Assembly (NCBI RefSeq): GCF_002591975.1
Contig: NZ_NVQE01000019.1
Coordinates: 41,379-105,378, forward strand
Direction of reading: 5' to 3'
Length of the DNA: 64,000 nucleotides
Source of the DNA: Mycobacterium neglectum
Lineage (GTDB): Bacteria; Actinomycetota; Actinomycetes; Mycobacteriales; Mycobacteriaceae
In this document: positions 18,828-28,125 of the stretch, in pieces
Numbering within the stretch: position 1 is the stretch's first letter
How the letters are laid out: each line of letters starts with the position of its first letter
Position numbers and translations under genes: made by a program
Notes under the pieces: generated by a model
The model's database searches: none
Told to the model about the DNA's origin: nothing
Seen by the model: only the letters and a program-made list of their open reading frames with translations

Positions 18828-18876
18828 TTTCGGTGTAGCCAGTCGCGTTCAACGCGACTGGCTACACCGAAATCAC
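18824..18876. terminator. Perfect 26-bp inverted repeat between fni and smc
   Basis: Arms 18824-18849 and 18851-18876 are perfect reverse complements around one central base at 18850; each arm contains GATTTCGGTGTAGCC or its complement. The fni stop codon (18825-18827) is inside the left arm and the smc stop begins three bases past the right arm. Position between convergent genes suggests a two-way terminator. Confidence 0.75.
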
Positions 18877-18878
18877 AA

Positions 18879-21800
18879 TCAGTTGGCGGCGCCCACCAGT
18901 TCCTCGCCGCGCATGCGCTGGCTGATCACCGCGGTGATGCCGTCGTCGCGCATCGTCACGCCGTAGAGCGCGTCGGCGATCTCCATCGTCGGCTTCTGGT
19001 GCGTGATGACGAGCAGCTGCGACTGGCTGCGCAGCTGCTCGAACAAACCGAGCAAACGGCGCAGGTTCACGTCGTCGAGTGCGGCCTCCACCTCGTCCAT
19101 GACATAGAACGGCGACGGCCGCGCACGGAAGATGGCCACCAGCATCGCGACAGCGGTCAGCGATTTCTCGCCGCCGGAGAGCAGCGAGAGGCGCTTGATC
19201 TTCTTGCCTGGCGGGCGGGCCTCGACCTCGATGCCGGTGGTGAGCATGTCGTCGGGGTTGGTCAGCAGCAGTCGGCCCTCGCCACCGGGGAACAGAGCCG
19301 AGAACACTTCTCGGAACTCACGTTCCACATCGGTGTATGCCTCGGCAAACACCTGGAGGATGCGCGCGTCGACATCGTCGATGACGTCCAGCAGATCCTT
19401 GCGCGCCGCTTTGACGTCCTCGAGTTGTGTGGACAGGAAGTTGTACCGCTCTTCCAGCGCGGCGAACTCCTCCAGCGCCAACGGGTTTACCCGGCCCAGT
19501 TCGTTGAGTTCGCGCTCGGCCTTCTTGGCGCGGCGCTCCTGGGTGGGCCGGTCGAACGGCATGGGCGCGGGAGCCGTCACCTGTTCTCCGCGTTCGCGGG
19601 CCTGCTCGTATTCGGCCATCTCCAGCTCCGACGGCGCGAGCGAAACGTCAGGGCCGTACTCGGCGACGAGATCGGCGGCAGCCATGCCGAAGCTCTCGAG
19701 GACATGCTCTTCGAGCTGTTCGATACGAAGTGCCGCTTGAGCTTTGGCGATCTCGTCGCGGTGCAAGGCATCGGTGAGTGCGGCGATCTTGGCACCCAGT
19801 TCGTTGACCTCTTCACGCGCCTTCGCCAATGCACCCACTCGGCGTTGACGCTCGGCGGCCACGTCGTCGCGTGCCCGGGACGCAATCGCCACCGCGCCGC
19901 TGAGTCGCTGAGCGACCAGGCGGCCGGACTCCGCCACGGCCGCCGCAACCGCTGCGGCGTGCACGCGGGCCTCACGTAAACGCTTAGCCCGCAGCCGGGC
20001 GTCGCGCTCGGCGACAGCGGCCCTGCGCAGCGAATCCGCTTGACCGCGAACGGCGTTGGCACGCTCTTCGGCCGTACGCACAGTCAGGCGGGCCTCGACC
20101 TCGGCCGACCGGGCGGCTTCGGCCGCTGCCGTCGACTGCTGCCGGTCGACGGGTTCGTTTTCGAACGTCGGCTCCTGCTGGGCGTTGTGCAACCGCTGCT
20201 CGAGTTCGGTGAGGTCCTGAACGGTCTGATTTCGGCCGGTCTCCAGCTCGTTGCGCTGGTGGATGAGCCGCTGCCATTCGTCGTCGGTGGCGCGGGCATC
20301 CTGGCCGAGTCGGCCGAGCTGTTCGTACACCGCCGAGATGGCCGCATCGGACTCGTTGAGCGCGGCCAGCGCCTGCTCGGCGGCGTCCTGCCAGTTGGAC
20401 TGCTCTTCCAGCGCGCCGGCCAGCGCGGCCGACAGTTCGCCGGTCTGCTTCTCCGCCGCAGCCAGTTCACTCCTGGCCTTCTCGACCTCCGACGTGATCT
20501 CCAGCGTGCTCGGCTTGCGATCGGAACCGCCGGTGACCGACCCCCCGCCCACCAGGTCACCATCGGCGGTGACCGCCTTCAATTGCGGGCGCGCCGCGAC
20601 CACGTCCAGGGCTGCGGAGAGGTCACGAACCACCGCAACGCCCGACAGCATCGCGGTGATCGCGCCCTGCAGCCGTTGGGGCACGTCGACGAGATCCAGC
20701 GCCCACAGCGCACCCTCGGGAAGCGGGCCCGAGTTGGGCGCGGAGTGCACAGGCCAATCGCTCAGGACGATGGCCGCACGACCGCCGTCGGACTGCTTCA
20801 GCGCGGCGACGGCCGAACGCGCCGCACCCGAGTTCTCGGCGGCGAGGGCGTCAGCGGCCGAACCCAACACCGCGGCGATCGCCACCTCGTGGCCAGGGCG
20901 CACCTTGACCAGATTGGCGATCGAACCGAAAAGTCCTGGGCCACTGTGATTCTTCTGCAGCCACGCCGCGCCGTCCTTGCGGTCGAGGCCGACGGAAAGC
21001 GCCTCGATGCGGGCGCGCAGCGACGCGACCTGGCGTTCGGCGCCACGCTCGGCCGCCTGCAGTTCGGCGACCCGCTCGTCGGCAAGCCGCAGCGCGGTCA
21101 CCGTGCGGTCGTGGTGCTCGTCGAGACCAAGCTCGCCGGCATCGAGTTGGCCGACTCGACTCTGCACGGTCTCGAACTCCGCCTGCGTCTGCTGGGCTTT
21201 CGCCGCGGCCTCCTCGATCCCAACGGTCAGCCGCGCAACGGTCTCGTCGATCGACTCGACGCGGGTGCGCATCGTGTCGACCTGGCCGGCCAGCCGGGCC
21301 AGACCTTCACGGCGGTCGGCCTCGGCGCGGACCGCGGCCAGATGGGCGCGTTCGGCTTCTGCGGCGACGCCTTCGCGCGCACTCAGTTCGGCGCGGGCGG
21401 TTTCCAGACGCGATCGCGATTCGGCCAGCTCCGCAAGGAGTTGGCGCTCCTGGGTGGCGACTTCCTCGGCCTTGGCGTCCAACGCCTCGGGATCGGGGCC
21501 GGTGGAGGCTTCGGGCTCGGCGTCCAAATGCTGCGCGCGTTCAGTGGCGATACGTACCGTGGCGCTGACGCGTTCGGCCAAAGCCGATAGCGAAAACCAG
21601 GTCTGCTGAGCGGATTCCGCGCGTTCGCTGAGGCTTCCGACCGCGGCCTCGTTGGCATCCAATTCGACGGTCCTTGCCGCCAGGCGGGAAGCCAGTTCGT
21701 CGTGTTCGCGGCGCAGCGTCGTCTCGGTCTGGTTGGTGTTCTCGAACTCGGCCTTCCGAGAGACCAGGTCATCGGCGGCCAACCGCAGCCGGGCGTCACG

Positions 21801-22466
21801 CAGGTCGGCCTGGATCGTCTGGGCGCGACGCGCCATCTCGGCCTGCCTGCCGAGCGGCTTCAGCTGACGGCGCAACTCGGTGGTGAGATCCGTCAACCGC
21901 GCCAGGTTCGCCGACATCGAGTCGAGCTTGCGGACGGCCTTTTCCTTGCGCTTGCGGTGCTTGAGGACGCCTGCGGCCTCCTCGATGAACGCGCGCCGGT
22001 CCTCGGGACGGGACTCCAGGATCTCGGAGAGCTTGCCCTGTCCGACGATGACGTGCATCTCGCGGCCGATGCCGGAGTCGGACAACAACTCCTGCACATC
22101 CATCAAACGGCAATTGGCGCCGTTGATTTCGTACTCGCTGCCGCCGTCGCGAAACATCCGTCTGGTGATCGACACCTCGGAGTATTCGATCGGCAGGGAG
22201 TTGTCCGAGTTATCGATCGTGACTGTCACTTCGGCTCGACCCAACGGCGGACGCGAGGAGGTGCCGGCGAAAATGACGTCTTCCATCTTGCCGCCACGCA
22301 GGGTCTTGGCGCCCTGCTCGCCCATCACCCAGGTGAGCGCGTCCACCACATTCGATTTGCCGGACCCGTTGGGGCCGACGACGCACGTGATGCCTGGCTC
22401 GAAGCGCAAAGTCGTCGGCGAAGCAAACGACTTGAAGCCCTTCAGGGTCAGACTCTTGAGGTGCAC
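18879..22466 (-). CDS. smc: Chromosome partition protein SMC
   Basis: The 1195-aa SMC ATPase compacts and segregates chromosomes with ScpA and ScpB. N-terminal head with P-loop GPNGSGKS (31-38), two long coiled coils flanking a central hinge (around [19 protein letters not shown] and [12 protein letters not shown]), then the C-terminal signature [13 protein letters not shown] and Walker [15 protein letters not shown] use GTG 22466 ([15 protein letters not shown]), the normal SMC N-terminus; the frame is open 24 codons further, but that part overlaps acyP and is not conserved. Scp genes are not in this window. Confidence 0.97.
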   Translation of the reverse strand: MHLKSLTLKGFKSFASPTTLRFEPGITCVVGPNGSGKSNVVDALTWVMGEQGAKTLRGGKMEDVIFAGTSSRPPLGRAEVTVTIDNSDNSLPIEYSEVSITRRMFRDGGSEYEINGANCRLMDVQELLSDSGIGREMHVIVGQGKLSEILESRPEDRRAFIEEAAGVLKHRKRKEKAVRKLDSMSANLARLTDLTTELRRQLKPLGRQAEMARRAQTIQADLRDARLRLAADDLVSRKAEFENTNQTETTLRREHDELASRLAARTVELDANEAAVGSLSERAESAQQTWFSLSALAERVSATVRIATERAQHLDAEPEASTGPDPEALDAKAEEVATQERQLLAELAESRSRLETARAELSAREGVAAEAERAHLAAVRAEADRREGLARLAGQVDTMRTRVESIDETVARLTVGIEEAAAKAQQTQAEFETVQSRVGQLDAGELGLDEHHDRTVTALRLADERVAELQAAERGAERQVASLRARIEALSVGLDRKDGAAWLQKNHSGPGLFGSIANLVKVRPGHEVAIAAVLGSAADALAAENSGAARSAVAALKQSDGGRAAIVLSDWPVHSAPNSGPLPEGALWALDLVDVPQRLQGAITAMLSGVAVVRDLSAALDVVAARPQLKAVTADGDLVGGGSVTGGSDRKPSTLEITSEVEKARSELAAAEKQTGELSAALAGALEEQSNWQDAAEQALAALNESDAAISAVYEQLGRLGQDARATDDEWQRLIHQRNELETGRNQTVQDLTELEQRLHNAQQEPTFENEPVDRQQSTAAAEAARSAEVEARLTVRTAEERANAVRGQADSLRRAAVAERDARLRAKRLREARVHAAAVAAAVAESGRLVAQRLSGAVAIASRARDDVAAERQRRVGALAKAREEVNELGAKIAALTDALHRDEIAKAQAALRIEQLEEHVLESFGMAAADLVAEYGPDVSLAPSELEMAEYEQARERGEQVTAPAPMPFDRPTQERRAKKAERELNELGRVNPLALEEFAALEERYNFLSTQLEDVKAARKDLLDVIDDVDARILQVFAEAYTDVEREFREVFSALFPGGEGRLLLTNPDDMLTTGIEVEARPPGKKIKRLSLLSGGEKSLTAVAMLVAIFRARPSPFYVMDEVEAALDDVNLRRLLGLFEQLRSQSQLLVITHQKPTMEIADALYGVTMRDDGITAVISQRMRGEELVGAAN

Positions 22467-22492
22467 GACGTGCCACACTACCGCCGCGCAGG

Positions 22493-22780
22493 CTAACGCT
22501 CGGTGAACCCCGATAGCGTTTCGCCCACTTCTGACCAATCGGCGATGACTTTGTCGACACGGCCGGGTGTGGGACCGTTTTGCAGCAGTTCAAGCAGCTT
22601 TTCGCAGGCCGGCCGTTGGCCCTGCGCGACTACCTGGACGCGCCCGTCTGGCCTGTTGGAGGCGTATCCGGTCAACCCGAGTTCCAATGCGCGAGACCGG
22701 GTCCACCACCTGAAGCCCACCCCCTGGACGTAGCCGTGCACCCACGCGGTGAGTCGTACCTCAGCTAACTCCTGCATCAT
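22493..22780 (-). CDS. acyP: Acylphosphatase
   Basis: A small (95 aa) enzyme that hydrolyses acyl phosphates. The signature [16 protein letters not shown] carries the phosphate-binding loop and catalytic Arg, and [15 protein letters not shown] carries the catalytic Asn. The start is ATG 22780 or 22777, inside the end of the preceding OsmC-family gene and a few bases after GAGG; a TTG at 22789 is a less likely alternative. Overlap indicates coupling with that gene. Confidence 0.92.
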   Translation of the reverse strand: MMQELAEVRLTAWVHGYVQGVGFRWWTRSRALELGLTGYASNRPDGRVQVVAQGQRPACEKLLELLQNGPTPGRVDKVIADWSEVGETLSGFTER

Positions 22781-23177
22781 CAACCTCAAACGTCACTTTG
22801 GTACCGGACTTCAGCGTGCGACCTACGGTGCAGACCTGGTCGATGGCCCGCTCCACCACCGTGAGTACCCGCGCCACCTCGTCCTCCGACAACCCGGACA
22901 GGTCGAGCTCCATGCGTTCCTCGAGCAGCGGGTAGCGCTCCTGTTCGCGATCCGCCGGCCCCGACACCTTGATCGTCACCGGGTAGTCGTCGCCCAACCG
23001 CCGTTGCAACGGCGCGTCGCTGGCCATCCCACTGCAGGCCGCCAAGGCGATCTTCATCAGCTCGCCGGGGGTGAAGACGCCCTCGACGTCTTCGCTGCCC
23101 ACGAGTACCTCGGCGCCGCGCGTGCTGCGTCCGGTGTAGCGACGCGCGCCGGTGCGCTCAACCCACAGTTCGGTCAT
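22761..23177 (-). CDS. OsmC/Ohr-family peroxide-reducing protein
   Basis: A 138-aa OsmC-like protein. Two features of the family are visible: AACSGM, with the conserved reactive Cys, and a C-terminal VERAIDQVCTVGRTLKSGTKV region with the second Cys. Members reduce organic hydroperoxides. It matches recalled Rv2923c in position. The ATG at 23177 is preceded by AAAGGAG; the longer reading from 23207 lacks this. Overlaps acyP at its end. Confidence 0.87.
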   Translation of the reverse strand: MTELWVERTGARRYTGRSTRGAEVLVGSEDVEGVFTPGELMKIALAACSGMASDAPLQRRLGDDYPVTIKVSGPADREQERYPLLEERMELDLSGLSEDEVARVLTVVERAIDQVCTVGRTLKSGTKVTFEVDDAGVS

Positions 23178-23259
23178 GACACTCCTTTCGTTCTGGTCGA
23201 AATCCACGTTTGCAGAGAAAGTTCGAGTGCCGATCTGCAGAACGTCGATAGCGTCGTAA

Positions 23260-24117
23260 TCAGTCCCGGCGCACCCGTGGGCGCGGTTGGCATTTCGGAC
23301 AGTAGAACGACGAGCGGTTCATGAACTTCTCGCGCCGCATCACCGCGCCGCACCGCCGGCACGGCTCCCCCTCGCGGCCATAGGCGTCCAGCGACCGCTC
23401 GAAATAACCGGATTCGCCGTTGACGTTCACATACAACGAGTCGAATGATGTTCCGCCCTGGCCGAGTGCCTCGGTCATCACCTCGGTCGCGGCGTCGAGC
23501 ACCTCCCCGAGCTTGGCCCGCGTCAGTGACGACGCCAACCGGGCGCCGTTCACACGTGCCCGCCACAACGCCTCGTCGGCATAAATATTGCCGATGCCCG
23601 ATACCACCGTCTGGTCGAGCAACTGCCGCTTGATCTCGGAGTGCTTGCGCCGCAACACCGTAACGACGCCTTCGCGATTGAACTTCGGGTCCAACGGGTC
23701 GCGAGCCACGTGCGCGACGGGCAACGGTACATCCGTGCCGTCGACGGTGACGACATCGGCGAGCATCCAGCCGCCGAACGTGCGCTGGTCCACGAAGCTC
23801 AAGGCGGTGCCGTCATCGAGCAGCGCCGCAATCCGCAGATGGTCATTTTTGGGCAACGGGCCGAGCAGCATCTGCCCACTCATCCCCAGGTGCACGACCA
23901 GCGCCGAACCGTCAGCGAGCGTGAGCCACAGGTACTTGCCGCGTCGCCCCGTCCCGACGATCCGCGAATCGAGCAGTCTTGCCGTCAGATCGGCGGGTCC
24001 GGCTTCGTGACGGCGCACCGCGCGCAGGTGGTGTACCCGAACGGCCCTGATGGTCTTGTCGACGACGTGTGCATCCAAACCGCGACGGACAACCTCGACT
24101 TCGGGGAGCTCAGGCAT
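23260..24117 (-). CDS. mutM: Formamidopyrimidine-DNA glycosylase
   Basis: A 285-aa repair enzyme that removes 8-oxoguanine and opened purines, with AP-lyase activity. N-terminal M-P2-E3-L-P-E gives the catalytic Pro and Glu; the C-terminal zinc finger reads CRRCG ... CPKCQ with a substrate-binding Arg just before it. The start is ATG 24117 because catalysis needs the processed Pro at residue 2. The start overlaps the end of rnc by eight bases. Confidence 0.97.
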   Translation of the reverse strand: MPELPEVEVVRRGLDAHVVDKTIRAVRVHHLRAVRRHEAGPADLTARLLDSRIVGTGRRGKYLWLTLADGSALVVHLGMSGQMLLGPLPKNDHLRIAALLDDGTALSFVDQRTFGGWMLADVVTVDGTDVPLPVAHVARDPLDPKFNREGVVTVLRRKHSEIKRQLLDQTVVSGIGNIYADEALWRARVNGARLASSLTRAKLGEVLDAATEVMTEALGQGGTSFDSLYVNVNGESGYFERSLDAYGREGEPCRRCGAVMRREKFMNRSSFYCPKCQPRPRVRRD

Positions 24118-24814
24118 CTTCGCCAGGAGCGGCGGTGAGCGCCGTCCACGCCGCCGCGGCGGCCTTGAGTTCGGCCTCTTTCTTCGTGCGGCCGACTCCC
24201 CTGCCGTACTCCGCGCCAACGATGATCACCATCGCGGTGAATTCCTTGTCATGGTCGGGACCTGTCGAAGTCACCGAATACGACGGCGCACCCATGCCCC
24301 GCGTAGCGGTGAGCTCCTGCAGACTGCTCTTCCAGTCCAGCCCCGCACCCAGGGTCGGCGCGGTGTCGAGCAGCGAGGCGAACAGCCGCAGGATCACCTC
24401 CCGCGCGATGGCCGCGCCATGCTCCAAATAGATTGCGCCGAGCAGGGATTCGACACCATCGGCGAGGATGCTGGCCTTGCCGGCGCCGCCGGAGTTCTCC
24501 TCACCCTTGCCGAGCAGCAGGTAAGCACCCAATCCATCGCTTGTGAGCTGGCGACCGACCTCGGCCAGCGCGTGGGTGTTGACGATGCTCGCCCGCAGCT
24601 TGGCCAGATCGCCCTCGTTGCGGTCGGGGTGTCGGTGGTAGAGCTCCTCGGTGATGGTCAGTCCGAGCACGGCGTCACCGAGGAACTCCAAGCGCTCATT
24701 GGTGGGCAGTCCACCGTTCTCGTAGGAGTAACTGCGGTGCGTGAGCGACATGGTCAGCAGCTCCTCGGGCAGGTCGACTCCCAGCGCCTTGAGCAGCGTC
24801 GCGCGATCAGTCAC
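24110..24814 (-). CDS. rnc: Ribonuclease III
   Basis: A 234-aa double-strand-specific RNase that processes rRNA and mRNAs. The catalytic domain has the signature [13 protein letters not shown] and the second acidic site in [16 protein letters not shown]; a dsRNA-binding domain follows ([11 protein letters not shown]... at about 160-225). The start is GTG 24814 ([12 protein letters not shown]), with eight bases overlapping the DUF177 gene. The frame remains open upstream, but that sequence is antiphase to DUF177. Confidence 0.96.
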   Translation of the reverse strand: MTDRATLLKALGVDLPEELLTMSLTHRSYSYENGGLPTNERLEFLGDAVLGLTITEELYHRHPDRNEGDLAKLRASIVNTHALAEVGRQLTSDGLGAYLLLGKGEENSGGAGKASILADGVESLLGAIYLEHGAAIAREVILRLFASLLDTAPTLGAGLDWKSSLQELTATRGMGAPSYSVTSTGPDHDKEFTAMVIIVGAEYGRGVGRTKKEAELKAAAAAWTALTAAPGEDA

Positions 24815-25409
24815 GGCTGTCCTCAGCGGGATCGTCGGCTCCGCCGACAGTGTCGAACATGCCGGAGAGCTTGGCCCACCGTGGGTCGATCTTGTCGTGC
24901 TGATGTCCGGGTTCGGCGGTGGCCAGCGGTACTCCGCAGTCAGGACACAGGCCTTCGCAGTCGGGTCCGCACAGCGGTACGAACGGCAACGCCAGCCCGA
25001 CCGCATCGATGATCGGCTGCTCGAGGTCGACGGTGTCGTCCACGACGTGGCCGACCTCGTCGGCCTCGGTGGTCTTTTCCGTGGCGCTGTCGGGATAGGC
25101 GAACAGTTCGGTGATCGAGATCTCGACATGCCCGGTGATCGGCGACAGACAGCGCGCACACTCGCCCACGGTCGGTGCGGACACCGTGCCGGAGACCAAC
25201 GCACCCTCCGAGACGGATTCGATCCGCAGATCAAGGTCCAGCGGAGCGCCCTCGTCGATGGCGATCAGGTCAAGCCCGATGCGCATCGGGCTTGGAACGG
25301 TCTCCGAGACCGTCATCATCGACCCGGGCCTTCGCCCCAGCCTGGAGATATTCAGCACAAGCGGCGATCTGGACGCGCGCCGCGCCGCCGCCTTCGCATG
25401 CGTCGCCAT
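24807..25409 (-). CDS. DUF177/YceD-family protein (large-subunit rRNA accumulation)
   Basis: A 200-aa member of the DUF177 family, whose bacterial and plant relatives affect 23S rRNA accumulation. Two cysteine groups are visible, CARC (about residue 84) and [13 protein letters not shown] (about 149-161), probably binding zinc. In many genomes the gene precedes rpmF; here it precedes rnc, and no rpmF is nearby. It matches recalled Rv2926c. Confidence 0.82.
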   Translation of the reverse strand: MATHAKAAARRASRSPLVLNISRLGRRPGSMMTVSETVPSPMRIGLDLIAIDEGAPLDLDLRIESVSEGALVSGTVSAPTVGECARCLSPITGHVEISITELFAYPDSATEKTTEADEVGHVVDDTVDLEQPIIDAVGLALPFVPLCGPDCEGLCPDCGVPLATAEPGHQHDKIDPRWAKLSGMFDTVGGADDPAEDSRD

Positions 25410-25441
25410 GGGTATCGATCTTACGGCGACCCTCTGGCGGC

Positions 25442-26179
25442 TTATCGAGCTGCGTAGTCGTGCGTCCCCGCGGCGGTCCGCAGTTGATGCCGACCGCGAC
25501 CCACCGACCGAATCGTTCCGTTGAGGAAGTCCTCGAATTCAGCCAGCTTGCTGTCGACGTAGATATCGCATTCGCCGCGCAACCGGTCCGCCTCGGCGTG
25601 CGCCGAGTCGATGAGGCGGGTGGCCTCCATCGTCGCGGTCTGGACGATTTCGGTCTGCGAAACCAGTCGCTGCTGCTCTTTGATGCCTTCTTGAACGGCC
25701 TTCTCGTAAGCGAGGTTGCCGTTCTCGATGAGCCGGTCCGCCTCGTTCTTCGCCCGTCCGGTGCTGGCCTCGTACTCCCGCTTGGCGGTGGTGGCGAGGC
25801 GACTCGACTCCTCGCGGGCCTCTGCGACCATCCGCTCGGTGTGCTGGCGGGCCTCTCCGACCATGCGGTCAGCCTGCGACTTGGCGTCGGCAAGCAGCCG
25901 ATCAGCCTCCTGACGAGCGTGGTCGACCAGGGAATCCGCCTCGGCCGTCGCCGAGGACACCATGGAGCCGGAGTGCTCCTTGGCCTCCCGCAGCAACGAA
26001 TCGCGCGCATCCAGCACATCCTGGGCGTCATCGAGTTCGCCGGGGATGGCGTCCTTGATGTCGTCGATCAGCTCGAGAACATCTCCGCGGGGCACGACGC
26101 AGCCTGCGGTCATCGGCACGCCGCGCGCTTCTTCGACAATCGCGCCCAACTCATCGAGCGCTTCAAATACTCGGTACAC
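25442..26179 (-). CDS. sepIVA: DivIVA-like septation protein SepIVA
   Basis: A 245-aa coiled-coil protein. The N-terminal region VFEALDELGAIVEEARG and VPRGDVLELIDDIKDAIP resembles the DivIVA membrane-binding segment; residues about 65-215 form a long Ala/Glu/Arg-rich coiled coil. SepIVA (Rv2927c/MSMEG_2416) is known to be essential for mycobacterial septation and to be regulated by arginine methylation. GTG start at 26179 with GGAGGG upstream. In M. tuberculosis the PDIM locus begins just beyond this gene; here a hemerythrin follows. Confidence 0.88.
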   Translation of the reverse strand: MYRVFEALDELGAIVEEARGVPMTAGCVVPRGDVLELIDDIKDAIPGELDDAQDVLDARDSLLREAKEHSGSMVSSATAEADSLVDHARQEADRLLADAKSQADRMVGEARQHTERMVAEAREESSRLATTAKREYEASTGRAKNEADRLIENGNLAYEKAVQEGIKEQQRLVSQTEIVQTATMEATRLIDSAHAEADRLRGECDIYVDSKLAEFEDFLNGTIRSVGRGRHQLRTAAGTHDYAAR

Positions 26180-26395
26180 GGCAACACCCTCCAGGCGTAG
26201 TTGACAGTTACCAGTGTGCCTGGTGTTACTGCTGTGACTCAGCTTCCGACACGGTGTGTCGCGTGTCAGCTGCTTCTTGCCGTGTCACGAGGATCTCCAG
26301 TCCACCAGGCCGCCAGGCCCGTCGCCACTGCTTCGAGCACATTATGTCAACATGACCGGCCGTCGCATCCCCCGAGTGGTCAGCAAACAGCGCGA

Positions 26396-26962
26396 TCAGC
26401 GGACGGCTGCGGCGATCGTGTCACGGGCCCGGTCGAGCATCGAGGCGAATGGGCCGACCATGAAGTTGGCCTTGGCGCTCTCCACACCCGCGTGCGGGCG
26501 GGTCGGCGCGATCGCCTCCGCGGCCAGTACGGCCTTGGCCATCCGGCCGAGGTCATCGGCGTCGAGTTCACGTTCCAACCGGTTGAACTCCTCGAGTTCT
26601 TCGCGCTCGGCGTGGTCGATCACCGAGCCGCGGAACAGCGACAACTCATCGAGAAACTCCTGGGAACCGATGTCCATCGCCTCCAGCGCCGATAGCACCT
26701 CCTTGGAGTCGTGCTCCTCGACGAGACGCGCGTCGACGATGATGTCGCCGCCTTCTACCTCGTGACGGACCCGTGGGTGGACCACCATCTCTTCGGCGGT
26801 CTCGTGCACCGCAAGGAGTTGACGCAGTTCGGTGAAGGCCGTGCGGCGCGCCTCGTCGGACGATGCCGAGAAGACCTCCTCGAACATGTCCTTGATCAAA
26901 TTGTGCTGGTCTTTGAGGAACTTGACGACGTCGTCGGTCGACTGGACGAATGTTTCGACCAT
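26396..26962 (-). CDS. Hemerythrin-domain protein
   Basis: A 188-aa four-helix protein with hemerythrin-type metal ligands: KDQHNLIKDMFEE, AVHETAEEMVVHPRV, LVEEHDSKEVL and IDHAEREELEE, each giving His and Glu spaced as in O2- or NO-binding diiron sites. A C-terminal region of about 40 residues (AIAPTRPHAG...) is not hemerythrin. M. smegmatis MSMEG_2415, next to its sepIVA, is the counterpart I recall, linked to peroxide sensitivity. The ATG at 26962 is preferred to the TTG at 26986. A SigF-like promoter lies upstream. Confidence 0.83.
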   Translation of the reverse strand: MVETFVQSTDDVVKFLKDQHNLIKDMFEEVFSASSDEARRTAFTELRQLLAVHETAEEMVVHPRVRHEVEGGDIIVDARLVEEHDSKEVLSALEAMDIGSQEFLDELSLFRGSVIDHAEREELEEFNRLERELDADDLGRMAKAVLAAEAIAPTRPHAGVESAKANFMVGPFASMLDRARDTIAAAVR

Positions 26963-27025
26963 GGGGGTAACCACACTTTCTTGCAATCGGGTTGGGGCGC
27001 TGAGGGCTGTGCGCCACTCAGTGGG

Positions 27026-27051
27026 TTACCCGTGCAAGTCCGGGATCAACC
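27026..27051 (-). promoter_or_regulatory. SigF-type promoter for the hemerythrin gene
   Basis: On the minus strand GGTTG (27051-27047), a 15-base spacer, then GGGTAA (27031-27026). This matches the mycobacterial SigF pattern of GGTTT-type -35 and GGGTAW-type -10. The -35 overlaps the coaD stop. The start site would fall near 27019, about 57 bases before the ATG. Confidence 0.6.
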
Positions 27052-27522
27052 CTTGAGCTTGGCCTGTAACCGCACGTTGACGGGTTCGGGCAGCAGATTG
27101 GAGACGTCGCCGCCGAGCGTCGCGACCTCCTTCGCCAACGAGGACGACACGAACGAATAGGTCGGCGTCGTGGCGACGAAGAACGTGTCGACGCCCGCGA
27201 TGTGCTTGTTCATCTGCGCCATCTGCAGTTCGTATTCGAAGTCGGTTCCCGTGCGCAGGCCTTTGACGATCGCGGTCAATCCGCGTGTCTTGACGAAGTC
27301 GACGACCAGGCCTTCACCGGACTCCGCGCGCAGATTCGGCAAGTGCGTCGTGGATTCCTCGATCATCGCGATGCGCTCGTCGAGGGTGAACATCCCCTTC
27401 TTGTTCGGGTTGACCAGCACCGCGACGACGACCTCGTCGAATTGGGCCGCCGCGCGCTCGAGGATGTCGATATGGCCCAGCGTTACCGGGTCGAAGGAGC
27501 CCGGGCATACGGCGCCGCTCAT
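27046..27522 (-). CDS. coaD: Phosphopantetheine adenylyltransferase
   Basis: A 158-aa enzyme that adenylylates 4'-phosphopantetheine in coenzyme A synthesis. Nucleotidyltransferase marks: CPGSFDP and T14-L-G-H17 near the start, and [13 protein letters not shown] near the end. Normal length. In M. tuberculosis this gene (Rv2965c) lies beyond the PDIM locus. It follows rsmD by 30 bases on the same strand. Confidence 0.97.
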   Translation of the reverse strand: MSGAVCPGSFDPVTLGHIDILERAAAQFDEVVVAVLVNPNKKGMFTLDERIAMIEESTTHLPNLRAESGEGLVVDFVKTRGLTAIVKGLRTGTDFEYELQMAQMNKHIAGVDTFFVATTPTYSFVSSSLAKEVATLGGDVSNLLPEPVNVRLQAKLKG

Positions 27523-27552
27523 GGGGAACGACGGTACAGGCAGCTCGCGGGG

Positions 27553-28125
27553 TCAGGGACCCGCAACGGCGGCGACGTCGAATTCGGCCAGTTCCAGTCG
27601 GGTATCGCCGTAGGTCCGGGACGGCCACACCTGCCAGCCGTCGGGCCATGTCAGCAGCGGAGAAGAAGCCGGGCGTTCGATGACCGCGACTGTCCCGGTT
27701 GCCGTCCATCCGCCGTGAGTCAGAGTGGTGAGCACGGTATCGATCTCAGCGACGTCGACGTCGTAGGGCGGGTCGGCAAGCACCAGGTCGAAGGGCTGCG
27801 CTCCCGAAGCCAGCACCGTGGCGACCGCAGCGCGGCGCACCGTGCTCCCCTTCACACCGAGCGCGGCGATGTTCTTGTCGATGATGCCCGCAGCACGGTG
27901 GTCGGACTCGACGAACACCGCCGAGGCGGCTCCGCGCGACAGCGCTTCGAGGCCAAGCGCTCCCGAGCCGGCGTACAGATCCAAGACCGAGCGCCCGTCG
28001 AGATCGATACGCGCCGTCAGAAGATTGAACAGCGACTCCCGCACCCGATCGGCGGTAGGGCGGGTTCCGGTGCGCGGCACCGTGATTCGCCGTCCGCCCA
28101 GTGTGCCGGCAACGATGCGGGTCAG
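27553..28125 (-). CDS. rsmD: 16S rRNA (guanine966-N2)-methyltransferase RsmD
   Basis: A 190-aa methyltransferase for G966 of 16S rRNA. Motifs: SAM-binding [18 protein letters not shown] and catalytic LADPPYDV (DPPY 118-121). The conserved N-terminus [16 protein letters not shown] continues 15 codons upstream of the first ATG/GTG/TTG in frame (GTG 28080). The codon before ACC-CGC is CTG at 28125, overlapping the pyc stop as CTGA. I take CTG as the likely start; GTG 28080 would drop the conserved segment. Confidence 0.85.
   Translation of the reverse strand: MTRIVAGTLGGRRITVPRTGTRPTADRVRESLFNLLTARIDLDGRSVLDLYAGSGALGLEALSRGAASAVFVESDHRAAGIIDKNIAALGVKGSTVRRAAVATVLASGAQPFDLVLADPPYDVDVAEIDTVLTTLTHGGWTATGTVAVIERPASSPLLTWPDGWQVWPSRTYGDTRLELAEFDVAAVAGP

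Noticed and set aside
20040..21590. 516-codon frame antisense to smc coiled coil
   Set aside because: Repetitive Arg/Gly/Leu composition produced by the coiled-coil codons; no start signals.
24815..25234. Upstream extension of the rnc frame
   Set aside because: The added residues are antiphase to the conserved DUF177 gene and unlike RNase III.
26201..26229. Plus-strand TTGACA with 17-base spacing to TGTTAC
   Set aside because: No plus-strand gene follows, and the -10 is poor; the rest of the 216-base gap before sepIVA shows no clear RNA or gene.
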